Origin: Candidatus Aminicenantota bacterium
GTDB taxonomy: Bacteria > Acidobacteriota > Aminicenantia > UBA2199
Direction: 5' to 3'
NCBI GenBank assembly: GCA_020355945.1
Contig: CP070627.1
Span: forward strand, 410,981 to 426,785
DNA: 15,805 nucleotides
This document shows, piece after piece, positions 10,301 through 14,972 of this stretch. Within the stretch, counting starts at the first letter, position 1; each line of letters starts with the position of its first letter. Position numbers and translations under genes: made by a program. Below the pieces are notes generated by a model. That model worked only from the letters and a program-made list of their open reading frames with translations. It had not been told where the DNA came from and ran no database searches.

Positions 10301-12642
10301 TAGAAAATTTATATGGACCCACCGAAGCAGCGATTTATTCCAGCAGCTATTCGTTAAATGATTGGAATGGCAGCGGTAATATATCGATCGGCAAACCATT
10401 GGGCAATGTAAAAATTTATATCTTAGATAAGTATGATCATGCGCAGCCAATAGGAATTCCCGGTGAGTTGGTTATTACAGGTACAGGTATTGCCAGGGGG
10501 TATTTAAACAGACCTGAATTAACAGAAGAAAAGTTTATAGAACAGGTAGCAGGTGGAGTTGACAGCCGCAGGTGTATTAATAAAAAGTTTTTGCGAGGGT
10601 CCAGGGGGCGGTTTTTACAAAAAGAGCCCCCTGGTCGCCGAATGCAAAAGATATATAGAACGGGTGATTTGGCTCGATGGCATCCGGATGGTAATATAGA
10701 GTTTTTGGGAAGAATAGACCACCAGGTAAAGATACGGGGATTCCGGGTTGAATTGGGTGAAATCGAGCATCATTTATTGAATCATGAAAAAATAAAAGAA
10801 GCAATAGTGGTGGCAAAAGACGATACAGGTGGAAATAAATATTTATGTGCTTATATTGTTTTTAATAATTTGTGGTCCTTTGGGGAAATCGTAAATATTT
10901 CATCGGATTTAAGAGAATATTTATCCCATTCACTGCCGTATTACATGATTCCTTCGTATTTTATGGAGCTAGAAAATATACCCTTGACGCTCAATGGAAA
11001 AATAGACAGGATGAGGTTACCAGACCCTGATTTTAGATGTGCAAATACATATGTGGGTCCCAGGGATGAACTAGAAGAAAAATTGGTGGTTATCTGGCAA
11101 GAGATATTAGGCTTAGATCAGATAAGTGTTGATGATAATTTCTTTGAATTGGGAGGTCATTCATTAAAAGCATTCCAACTTATTTCAAAGATATATAAAG
11201 AATTTTCAGTCAGAATAAACCTTGATCAGATATTTAAGTCCCCAAGAATTATCGATTTAGCCTTGATTATCAAAAAATCATATTCATTTGACGGTGATAA
11301 CCTGGATCCTATCGCGGAACAAGACTATTATGATGTTTCCCCTATTCAAAAATATCTCTGGCATTCTGACAAAAGCAGGTCCTATTCAACAAACTTATAT
11401 GGTATCCTTCATATGGATACACCACTGGATATCAATATTTTAGAAAAAGTGTTTCAGGTATTAATCGAACGCCATGAAGCGCTGAGGACAAATATCGTCA
11501 GTGTTAATGGAATACTTAAACAGAGGATACAGAAAAAGATAAACTTCAAACTTGATTTATATGATTATAGTAACTCTAAGGATATTACCCAAAAGATCAA
11601 TGACCAATATGTTAAGCTGAGCCAGAATTCATTTGATCTTGCCAAAGATATTTTATTCAAAGGTGTTGTTATTAAGGAGCACCATGAAAAATGGCATATT
11701 ATTTTTGTAATAAACCATATCATCTCCGATGCGGAATCACTCCAAATTATGAAAAAAGAATTGTTGAAGTTGTATGAATCCTTTGCCCAGGGAAAAGAAA
11801 ATCCATTGAAGCCCTTGAGAATTCAATACAAAGATTTTGCTGCATATCTAAATAAACAATTATTCGAAGGTAAGTTGGAAGAACACCAAAAATATTGGCA
11901 CAAGCTTTTAAAAGGAAAATTACCAATTATTGAATTACCTAAAGATAGAGATCATACTTCCCTATTAAAAGAATCCGCAAGCACTTATCGTTTTACATTA
12001 AGACAAGAGATTCTTGATAACGTTAACAAATTCAAATTGGAAACAGGATCAACTTTATTTACAATTTTTTTTGCAGCGTTTAATGTATTATTGAATAGAT
12101 TATGTCAAGCAAGAGATATCGTTATAAAAACCCCTATCTCTTTAAGAAATCATGAATATCTTACGGATACAATAGGATTCTTTGCAAATAATCTCATGTT
12201 AAGAACGAAAATCAACGAAAATGACTCATTCTTTAATTTCTTAAGGGATGTGAAAAATAACCTTGCAGGGGCATTCAAATATCATATGTATCCAAGGGCA
12301 AAATTAATTGAAGAATTAGGCCTCCAATTTGATAACACCCGCAAAATTCTCATCACACCGGTAACTTTCAATATGATAATTTTCAGAGACAGCGGTGATA
12401 TTGTTGATTTTGAGCAAGGGCACTTTAAACTCACAAAAAGAATGGCTCGAAAGGAAATCCGTTTTACTGTTTTTGAATACAAAAATAGATTATTTTTTGG
12501 TTGTGACTACAGGGATGAGTTATTTAAAGCAAAAACAATTGAAACAATGATGGAAAAATATCAACAGGTGTTAAATAAGGTTTCAGTTGAGCCCGATACC
12601 AGGATAAAAGACATAATTTTTAAAAAAAATGGTGAAACATAA
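1339..12642 (+). CDS. Three-module non-ribosomal peptide synthetase with terminal condensation domain (C-A-PCP)x3-C
   Basis: A 3767-residue cytoplasmic NRPS. Visible core motifs: condensation HHxxxDG at H152-H153, H1280-H1281 and H2379-H2380; adenylation A3 (TSGSTGxPKG) starting at T623, T1761 and T2847; A10 catalytic Lys at K1029, K2136 and K3221; carrier LGGHSL with phosphopantetheine Ser at S1088, S2192 and S3275. A fourth C domain (about 3328-3767) carries NHIISDA at 3459-3465. No epimerization, methylation, reductase or thioesterase domain is visible, and no GxSxG esterase motif follows the last C domain. The start is uncertain: the ATG at 1339 has no proper Shine-Dalgarno, while the ATG at 1351 has a weak TGGA 7 nt upstream; either keeps C1 complete. 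Three loops in the A domains hold palindromic insertions (separate entries). The 3' end overlaps the radical SAM gene by 14 nt. The product cannot be named from sequence alone. Confidence 0.97.
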   Translation: MDFQMDKFKNIDMKGIEDIIALTPMQEGMLFHYLQDPQSGLYFEQLSLKISGEIHIELFEKAWNFVIKNNEMLRTVFRWENVKKPVQVILKEHKFKPIYHDLSKKNRVEKRQLSDKLKVKDRKKKFDLREVPFRVILCKIEENVFEMMISNHHILYDGWSNGIILKEFFEAYDELCKRNPLVPLVKAKFKEFVKWIQERETKGQEKFWKGYLNGFDTRTGLPINIKNRGHKIKTTGSYNIGFSGVMSERADIFLKKHMLTMASFLYGVWGLLLQEYNNCGDVVFGITVSGRTANIKGIEDMVGLLINTLPLRVQSSTDERVVEVLHRIDDTLMAREEYECTPLVDIKEYSEMDYKSELFDFLVVLENYPIYGWLKGQKATLELQSYSMFEMTHYALTLQITLFDDIEMSFNYNYALLDESTIVKLAHDFMTVAKDIINEPWIMVSEIDILSSEEKNKILYEFNDTKKGFPSDKTIHELFEEQVEKISEKIALVYQDNQLSCGELNDKANHLAIQLGRRGVTGNTIVGVLAERSLEMIIGIFAILKAGGSYLPIDTGYPFERIRYILKDSTLKLILTQGPLGNQIENIPGVDVLDLLDINLYRVEGKYISAVNSPGLLAYVIYTSGSTGTPKGVMIDHKSVINLLFGLYKEYLFQESDTYLFKTSYAFDVSVTELFGWMLGRGRLAIIGQNEGKDPIEILKTIERLTITHINFVPSMFNAFVEILNRENIEKLSNLKYIFLAGEALLPELVNKFRRLNSDVVLENIYGPTEAAVYASKYSLSEWKYSEYIPIGTPLSNIKLYILDRYDHLQPIGLMGELCIAGAGLARGYINRPDLTSERFIEIEVKIEVKEKKESSGQIRNVFGEGEAHELHKKINKKFLRRVAGPDASRGSFFKKSSPNRVPAPRARRRQNIYRTGDLARWLPDGNVEFLGRKDHQVKIRGYRIELGEIENRLSSYPGIKNVVVLDRVDKNGDKYLCAYIVSNAVRAFDKTRSIAAALRGYLSKELPNYMIPSHYVQMKELPLTTSGKVDLRALPETEAGETGDFGSYVAPRYEVEAKLAKIWSEILDIEREIISMDSSFFELGGHSLKAIGLAGRIHKEFNIELPISEIFNIPTIRGIAAYINKKEETLYFSIKPVEKKEHYAASSVQKRLFVLWQKDPESTAYNITGMMTLEGRVHTDKIEESFKKIIRRHESLKTAFEIIEAEPVQVIHQEFEEAPFGQINAFGAREGEPPALSSQLVTITIKNFIRHFDLSEAPLLRLGLIKLKEKNYILVLDMHHIISDGTSIGILIKEFMAFYEGVKLPGLRIQYKDFSQWQDIQIKTGKIKKQEDYWLKEFQAGGEIPVINLPTDYIRPNTQCFTGSIVNFEIGEKQTVCLKQLALESKTTLYTLLLAVFNVFLSKLSGQEDIVIGSPVAGRRHNDLKGIVGMFVNTLVLRNYPVGEKTFPGFLIEVKDNFLKAMENQDYPYEDLVEKATVHRDLSRNPLFDVMLVLQNMEREEFEIAGLKLKPYDYESEISKFDITFTAEEKPDKLYFSVSYRTALFRKETVERFTGYFKNILLFIEKKPGIKLSEIEIISGEDKQHILYHFNETASGYPKNKTIHGLFAEQVEKSRDNTAIVGSWQLADSSTTTLTYIELNRESDKIAHILQEKGVQNDTIVGILVKRSIEMVIGLLGILKAGGAYLPIDPDYPEERKNYMLQDSKAQALVVDDNSSASQLPLAPEALLNLSEGHHLDFPASQLPSFPASLPTSLAYTIYTSGSTGKPKGVIVEHRNVINVVSWFARKYRLRTNTHVLQMSDYTFDPSVNQVFGALLSGAVLYLVPEEFVLDSKIMRRYIENHQIHIINFVPLVLNEILGQNPKLESIRVVLSGGERLDESIKDNIIKRGYELYNQYGPTETTIDALVSKCSPGKVNLGKPISNVECYILDKDNHVSAIGVIGEIWIGGAGVSRGYLNNPVLTAEKFDHDLWDCQDYHDEKLLQGVQAPRRGEPKMAKCFAPYAMRHAPCAMLSPPGRRRQKIYKTGDLARWLPDGNIEFLGRMDSQVKIRGFRIELGEIENQLIKHEGIKESIVILKEDENGEKYLCAYIVGLGPVEKTPAVSELKKYLFQELPGYMVPSYFVQIDKIPLTPNGKIDRKALPDPGIKLGEAYIAPRNEEEQKLVQIWSEVLGIEKDIIGIDSNFFELGGHSLKANVLTSKIHKELGIKIPLAEIFKTPTIRGLSQYTRGAAVEKYASIEVAERKEYYGMSSAQMRLYILQHMDLESTVYNIPQMMSLDVEIDMDKLDQTFIKLIYRHESLRTWFGTINEESVQRIHEKVDFSIEYYDLLSSYNVFSSSVIEPITGNFVRAFNLARAPLLRLGLIKLEDKKHILMVDMHHIISDGVSIEILVKDFMTLYEGDRVPGLRIQYKDYSEWQNSHAVKEKINSQEQYWLNEFLDEIPVLNLPYDYPRPALQVFEGITIDFEIGREETAGLKALALEQGVTLFMVLLAIFDILLSKLSRQEDIVVGTPTAGRRHADLELIIGMFVNTLALRNYPCGNKIFKEFLQEIKVRTLRSFENQDFQFEDLVEKADVKRDTSRNPLFDTIFVMQNIGIPGIDIPGLKSTPFEYQNKTSKFDLSLIGVEAENKIFLTFEYSTKLFKKVTIEKFINYLKKIVSILVENPLVKISDIEIISEEEKKQVLFDFNDTDAPYPGEKTVIDLFEAQVKKTPFKTALIYTDQQISYRMLNERSNRIARGLRKKGVDANDLVALMIERSMGMVELIFGILKAGSAYLPVEKHYPPDRISYIMKDSAAYLLLSSQPIDVRLRDYCDLVDLKDPGWWGKETGNLININNSNDLVYATYTSGSTGKPKGVMIEHRSLVNILSVLYEKYPISEKDNYLLKTSFVFDVSVSEFFGWFMGGGRLTILEVDGEKDPKMILAAIESRGITHINFVPSMFSAFITILNPQNMHRLSGLKYIFLAGEALAPGLMTASTSLWTNTNVILENLYGPTEAAIYSSSYSLNDWNGSGNISIGKPLGNVKIYILDKYDHAQPIGIPGELVITGTGIARGYLNRPELTEEKFIEQVAGGVDSRRCINKKFLRGSRGRFLQKEPPGRRMQKIYRTGDLARWHPDGNIEFLGRIDHQVKIRGFRVELGEIEHHLLNHEKIKEAIVVAKDDTGGNKYLCAYIVFNNLWSFGEIVNISSDLREYLSHSLPYYMIPSYFMELENIPLTLNGKIDRMRLPDPDFRCANTYVGPRDELEEKLVVIWQEILGLDQISVDDNFFELGGHSLKAFQLISKIYKEFSVRINLDQIFKSPRIIDLALIIKKSYSFDGDNLDPIAEQDYYDVSPIQKYLWHSDKSRSYSTNLYGILHMDTPLDINILEKVFQVLIERHEALRTNIVSVNGILKQRIQKKINFKLDLYDYSNSKDITQKINDQYVKLSQNSFDLAKDILFKGVVIKEHHEKWHIIFVINHIISDAESLQIMKKELLKLYESFAQGKENPLKPLRIQYKDFAAYLNKQLFEGKLEEHQKYWHKLLKGKLPIIELPKDRDHTSLLKESASTYRFTLRQEILDNVNKFKLETGSTLFTIFFAAFNVLLNRLCQARDIVIKTPISLRNHEYLTDTIGFFANNLMLRTKINENDSFFNFLRDVKNNLAGAFKYHMYPRAKLIEELGLQFDNTRKILITPVTFNMIIFRDSGDIVDFEQGHFKLTKRMARKEIRFTVFEYKNRLFFGCDYRDELFKAKTIETMMEKYQQVLNKVSVEPDTRIKDIIFKKNGET
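1390..4713 (+). other. NRPS module 1: C1-A1-PCP1
   Basis: C1 (about residues 18-450) opens with LTPMQEGMLFH and has an intact HHILYDG (152-158), so it should be catalytically competent. A C domain at the very N-terminus means the enzyme does not start with a bare A-PCP loading module: it should accept an acyl chain or a peptide from another protein. A1 (about 474-1040) contains FDVSVTE with the substrate-anchoring Asp at D668. My hand alignment to GrsA PheA gives the ten-residue pocket D-V-T-N-F-A-I-V-Y-K, which I cannot match confidently to a known substrate. Between core motifs A6 (GELCIAGAGLARGY) and A7 (YRTGDLARW) there are about 71 residues (841-911), where GrsA has about 11. PCP1 holds S1088 in FFELGGHSLK. 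Confidence 0.9.
3859..4073 (+). repeat. In-frame palindromic insertion, A1 domain (A6-A7 loop)
   Basis: This stretch encodes a low-complexity basic loop between TSERF and NIYRTGDLARW. It begins with a perfect 12-bp tandem duplication, GATAGAGGTTAA at 3864-3875 and 3876-3887 (residues IEVKIEVK). The outer palindrome ends are TTTTTGC (3973-3979) and GCAAAA (4068-4073). Inside are GGGTCCAG (3990-3997), a GTTTTTTCAAAAAG stem flanked by GGGG and CCCC, and a perfect 7-bp inverted repeat GCCCGCG/C/CGCGGGC (4044-4058). The block is far more GC-rich than the flanking AT-rich coding DNA. It is the most diverged of the three copies. Confidence 0.75.
4993..5062 (+). repeat. Twin mini-hairpins and heptamer pair inside C2
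   Basis: Two adjacent small stems share a TTC loop: GCCC/TTC/GGGC (4995-5005) and CGCC/TTC/GGCG (5013-5023). They are followed by CAGCTCG repeated twice in tandem (5049-5062). The encoded stretch (EEAPFGQINAFGAREGEPPALSSQL) has no counterpart in C3 between the QxIHE and HFDL/AFNL segments, so it looks like repeat-derived filler in a tolerant loop. Confidence 0.55.
6491..6591 (+). repeat. Hairpin plus five-copy CTTCCCAG octamer repeat, in-frame in A2
   Basis: The hairpin GCGCC/GGA/GGCGC (6508-6520) is followed by five tandem octamers at 6552-6591 (CTTCCCAG, CTTCCCAA, CTTCCCAG, CTTCCCAG, CTTCCCTC). An isolated CTTCCCAG sits at 6491-6498. The array encodes DFPASQLPSFPASLPTSL just before the A3 core motif (YTIYTSGSTG). 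Because 8 is not a multiple of 3, copy-number changes would usually break the frame. Confidence 0.75.
7240..7404 (+). repeat. In-frame palindromic insertion with heptamer repeat, A2 domain (A6-A7 loop)
   Basis: The outer inverted ends CTTTTGC (7282-7288) and GCAAAAG (7398-7404) match perfectly. Nested inside are GGGTCCAG (7292-7299), the hairpin CCCCTC/GGC/GAGGGG (7301-7315), the inverted repeat GGCAAAG/TG/CTTTGCC (7326-7341), and three perfect tandem copies of the heptamer ATGCGCC (7351-7371) plus a partial fourth. The 3' arm CCCCCTGGTCGCCG (7381-7394) is identical to that of the A3 copy. It encodes residues 1968-2022, including YAMRHAPCAM. The reading frame is kept throughout. Confidence 0.8.
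8074..11274 (+). other. NRPS module 3: C3-A3-PCP3
   Basis: C3 (about residues 2246-2680) has HHIISDG at 2379-2385 and closely resembles C2, including the SRNPLFDTIFVMQN segment. A3 (about 2700-3230) has FDVSVSE with anchoring D2892, and its hand-derived pocket is D-V-S-N-F-A-L-I-Y-K. That differs from A1 only by Ser for Thr, Leu for Ile and Ile for Val, all conservative, so A1 and A3 probably use the same or a very similar amino acid. The A2 core motif reads LKAGSAYLPVEK, with VEK replacing the usual PID. The A6-A7 loop insertion is the shortest of the three (3067-3103) and its DNA palindrome the cleanest. PCP3 has S3275. Confidence 0.9.
10537..10650 (+). repeat. In-frame palindromic insertion, A3 domain (A6-A7 loop), cleanest copy
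   Basis: This is a nested palindrome: outer ends TTTTTGC (10588-10594) and GCAAAA (10644-10649), a perfect 9-bp arm CCAGGGGGC (10601-10609) against GCCCCCTGG (10626-10634), and a central TTTTT/AC/AAAAA (10612-10623). Single-stranded DNA or RNA could fold into one long hairpin. It encodes KFLRGSRGRFLQKEPPGRR between TEEKF and IYRTGDLARW. Confidence 0.8.
11320..12639 (+). other. NRPS terminal condensation-like domain (C4), divergent His motif, no TE
   Basis: Residues about 3328-3767 form a full-length condensation-fold domain: DVSPIQKYLW at the start, INHIISDAES (N3459, H3460, D3464, A3465), PLRIQYKDFAAYL, then a C5-like segment (ARDIVIKTPISLRNHEYLTDTIGFFANNLMLRT). Compared with HHxxxDG the first His is Asn and the Gly is Ala, while the catalytic second His and the structural Asp are kept. 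It is much less similar to C1-C3 than C2 and C3 are to each other. With no A, PCP or TE after it, it could release the chain onto water, an amine or an alcohol, cyclise it, or hand it to a protein in trans. The first options are known for terminal C domains in other systems; the choice here is inference. Confidence 0.85.
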
Positions 12643-14623
12643 TATTTATCTTTGTCAAGTCAATAATCGTTTTGGAAAGGAAGTTTTTTTACCTTATTCT
12701 GTTGGGGCAATACAAGCATATTGCCAACAGTTTGACCAGGTAACCAGGAATTTTGAATTCAAGGAATTTATCTATCTGCGTGAAGAACCGGGAAAAATCG
12801 CCAATCGGTTAAATCATCCCAAAATTGTCGGAATATCCTGTTATATTTGGAATTGGCAGTTCAGTAAAGCATTAGCCAAAAATATAAAAAGTCTTCATAA
12901 TGATTGTTTGATCATAATGGGAGGGCCACAAGTGCCAAATAGATCAAACGATTTTTTTTATAAAAATCCTTTTGTGGATATTCTGGTGCACAATGAAGGA
13001 GAAATCTCTTTTTATGAAGTCCTGGAAGAATTTTTACAGGAATCTCCTGATTATACTAAAATCCCGGGATTAAGTGTTAAAATCAAAAACAATCGATGTT
13101 ATAAAAGTCAAAATAGGGAAAGAAATGAAGACATGACAGCTTTTCCATCCCCGTACTTGATAGGAGTTTTTGATGATTTAATGAAAAAACCTTACAAATG
13201 GAATGCGTGTCATGAAACCAATCGTGGCTGCCCTTATTCATGTACCTATTGTGATTGGGGCTCTGCTGTCTTTTCAAAAGTAACCACTTTTGAAGATGAA
13301 CGGTTGGGGGAAGAGTTAGAGTGGTTCGGGAAACATAAAATCGAAATCCTGTATAATTGTGATGCCAACTATGGCATGTTGAAAAGGGATTATCAGTTTA
13401 CTCAAAAATTAGCAGACGTGAAAAGAAGATTTGGTTTTCCTGTCCAGTTTCGACCAACTTATGCAAAAAACAGCAATGTGAAAATCTTTGAAATGGTCAA
13501 AATTCTCAACAGCGTCGGCTTACAAAAAGGAGTAACACTCAGTATGCAAAGTATGAATGATGAGTGCCTTGGAAAAGTCAGAAGAAAAAACATTAAGATT
13601 GAAAACCTGGAGAAGTTTCTAAATTTATACAGGTTAGAAAATATTCCCACTTATACCGAGATGATTATAGGACTCCCCGGTGAAACCTATGATACCTTTA
13701 AGGCAGGTATTGATAAACTATTTAAATCAGGGCAGCATGAAGGGCTTCATATTTACCTGTTTATATTGTTACCCAATTCTGAAATTTCCAAACCAAGGTA
13801 CATAAAAGAACATGGTCTCAAGTATATAAAAACCCCAATGCTGCTGGCGCACGCTGCACCTAATCAAGATAAGATTCAAGAATATTTTAATATAGTAGTG
13901 GAAACCAATGATCTCCCAGCAGCCGATTGGAAAAAGTGCTTTTTGTTTTCCTGGGTTGTCCAGTGTTTTCATTGCCTTAATTTGACCCAGTATTTAGCTT
14001 TATTTTTTCAAACTGAATTTAACCTGGCATATGATCATTTTTACGAAAGCTTATTGGAATTTGCCAGGAATAATCCCGGTACGTTAATAGGGCAGCAGTA
14101 TCTTTTTACGAACAATGTTTTAAAAAAGGTCTTGATTGGTGAACATGTTGAGATTATTGTCCCCCAATTTGGCCAAATGACATGGGAAGTTGAAGAGGCC
14201 AGCTTTTTGAATTTGATTTATGAAAAAGACAAACTTTATATCGAAATAGCTGACTTCCTTTCTAAAATTATAAATGAAAACAAATTAAAAATAGAAGAAG
14301 ATTTACTATCAGGATTAGTTGGTTTTCAAAAGAATATGGTTGTTGATCCTTTATCGCCCCAAAGGTTCGCTTTTAATATGAGCTTCGATTTCATCAATTA
14401 CTTTAATAATGCATATTGGGGAAATCGAATTCCATTGGATAAGAGAGAACTCAAAGTAATCCTGGAAAAGGAACGTGAATACATCGACAACCTGGAGACC
14501 TATGCATTAGAAATCGTTCGATATGGCAGGAAAAGCAATAAGCTTCATCATAAAAAAATAGTGATCAATAATAAAAAAGAGAGAACGGTGCGTGCAAGTG
14601 TGATTGAGAATATTGTGATATAA
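12629..14623 (+). CDS. B12-binding-domain radical SAM enzyme, putative NRP tailoring enzyme
   Basis: A 664-residue protein. Residues about 1-165 look like the cobalamin-binding fold of class B radical SAM enzymes (GISCYIWNWQFSKAL, then MGGPQVP at about 97-103 and VDILVHNEGE); no DxHxxG is present, as is common in this class. The radical SAM core follows with the [4Fe-4S] motif ETNRGCPYSCTYCDWG, giving C201-x3-C205-x2-C208, then NCDANYGMLKRD and MIIGLPGETYDTF. A C-terminal extension of about 250 residues includes CFLFSWVVQCFHC; its role is unknown. The ATG at 12629 lies inside the NRPS 3' end (14-nt overlap) without a clear Shine-Dalgarno; a GTG directly follows it. The overlap suggests translational coupling and a role on the NRPS product, for example methylation or another radical reaction. 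That role is inference: class B members also do unrelated chemistry. Confidence 0.88.
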   Translation: MVKHNIYLCQVNNRFGKEVFLPYSVGAIQAYCQQFDQVTRNFEFKEFIYLREEPGKIANRLNHPKIVGISCYIWNWQFSKALAKNIKSLHNDCLIIMGGPQVPNRSNDFFYKNPFVDILVHNEGEISFYEVLEEFLQESPDYTKIPGLSVKIKNNRCYKSQNRERNEDMTAFPSPYLIGVFDDLMKKPYKWNACHETNRGCPYSCTYCDWGSAVFSKVTTFEDERLGEELEWFGKHKIEILYNCDANYGMLKRDYQFTQKLADVKRRFGFPVQFRPTYAKNSNVKIFEMVKILNSVGLQKGVTLSMQSMNDECLGKVRRKNIKIENLEKFLNLYRLENIPTYTEMIIGLPGETYDTFKAGIDKLFKSGQHEGLHIYLFILLPNSEISKPRYIKEHGLKYIKTPMLLAHAAPNQDKIQEYFNIVVETNDLPAADWKKCFLFSWVVQCFHCLNLTQYLALFFQTEFNLAYDHFYESLLEFARNNPGTLIGQQYLFTNNVLKKVLIGEHVEIIVPQFGQMTWEVEEASFLNLIYEKDKLYIEIADFLSKIINENKLKIEEDLLSGLVGFQKNMVVDPLSPQRFAFNMSFDFINYFNNAYWGNRIPLDKRELKVILEKEREYIDNLETYALEIVRYGRKSNKLHHKKIVINNKKERTVRASVIENIVI

Positions 14624-14638
14624 TTTGTACTTACAAAT
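14623..14638. other. Short AT-rich inverted repeat just after the radical SAM stop
   Basis: ATTTGTA (14623-14629), CT, TACAAAT (14632-14638) is a perfect inverted repeat directly after the stop codon. It has no T-run, so a terminator role is doubtful; an operator or chance are equally possible. Confidence 0.25.
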
Positions 14639-14679
14639 ACAATCCTCACAGCCATATGAAACTTAAACTTAAAAAAAAG

Positions 14680-14708
14680 TTGCAATTGGGAACCAATACC
14701 TGTATAAT
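14680..14708 (+). promoter_or_regulatory. Sigma70-like promoter upstream of the transposase remnant and HD gene
   Basis: TTGCAA (14680-14685), a 17-nt spacer, then TATAAT (14703-14708). The -10 is perfect and the -35 matches 4 of 6. It lies in the gap after the biosynthetic genes and could give the HD gene its own transcript. Whether this host uses such consensus elements is unknown. Confidence 0.45.
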
Positions 14709-14714
14709 AAACAC

Positions 14715-14972
14715 ATGAAGTATCTTAATGAGACGCAAACTGGTGTAATAGTTATTATCAAAGGCCTGGAATTTCTGGTAAAACATCGTCTTGATTTTAA
14801 AATTCGACTGGATAACGATCAATTCGAATATATCAACCAGCAGATTCAATTATTTCAGCCAGGAAGTCAGCCTATCATTTCGGTAGATACTAAAAAGAAG
14901 GAAGTAATCGGGGATCTCATGAATAGAGATAGGCAATCTCATGTATCTAAAGATATTGGAGATAACAAATGA
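14715..14972 (+). pseudogene. ISAzo13-family transposase remnant
   Basis: An 85-codon open frame contains DQFEYINQQIQLFQPGSQPIISVDTKKKEVIGDLMN, which resembles the core of ISAzo13/Rhodopirellula-type transposases (family pattern AQFxYINxxVxxFxxxGxPVISVDTKKKELIGxFKN). The Asp of ISVDTKKKE is probably the first DDE residue. Full transposases are around 400 residues or more; the N-terminal part is missing or degraded (only GLEFLVKH is faintly alignable), and everything after NRDRQ is lost. No terminal inverted repeats are visible. The frame ends in TGA overlapping the ATG of the HD gene (ATGA), so if translated it could couple to that gene, but it cannot be an active transposase. Confidence 0.75.

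Noticed and set aside
12300..12642. Thioesterase or epimerase domain at the NRPS C-terminus
   Set aside because: No GxSxG-type serine motif and no epimerase motifs; the sequence continues the condensation fold to the stop codon.
14661..14682. AACTT/AAGTT A-rich inverted repeat as a terminator
   Set aside because: The stem is only about 5 A/T pairs and no T-run follows on the + strand.
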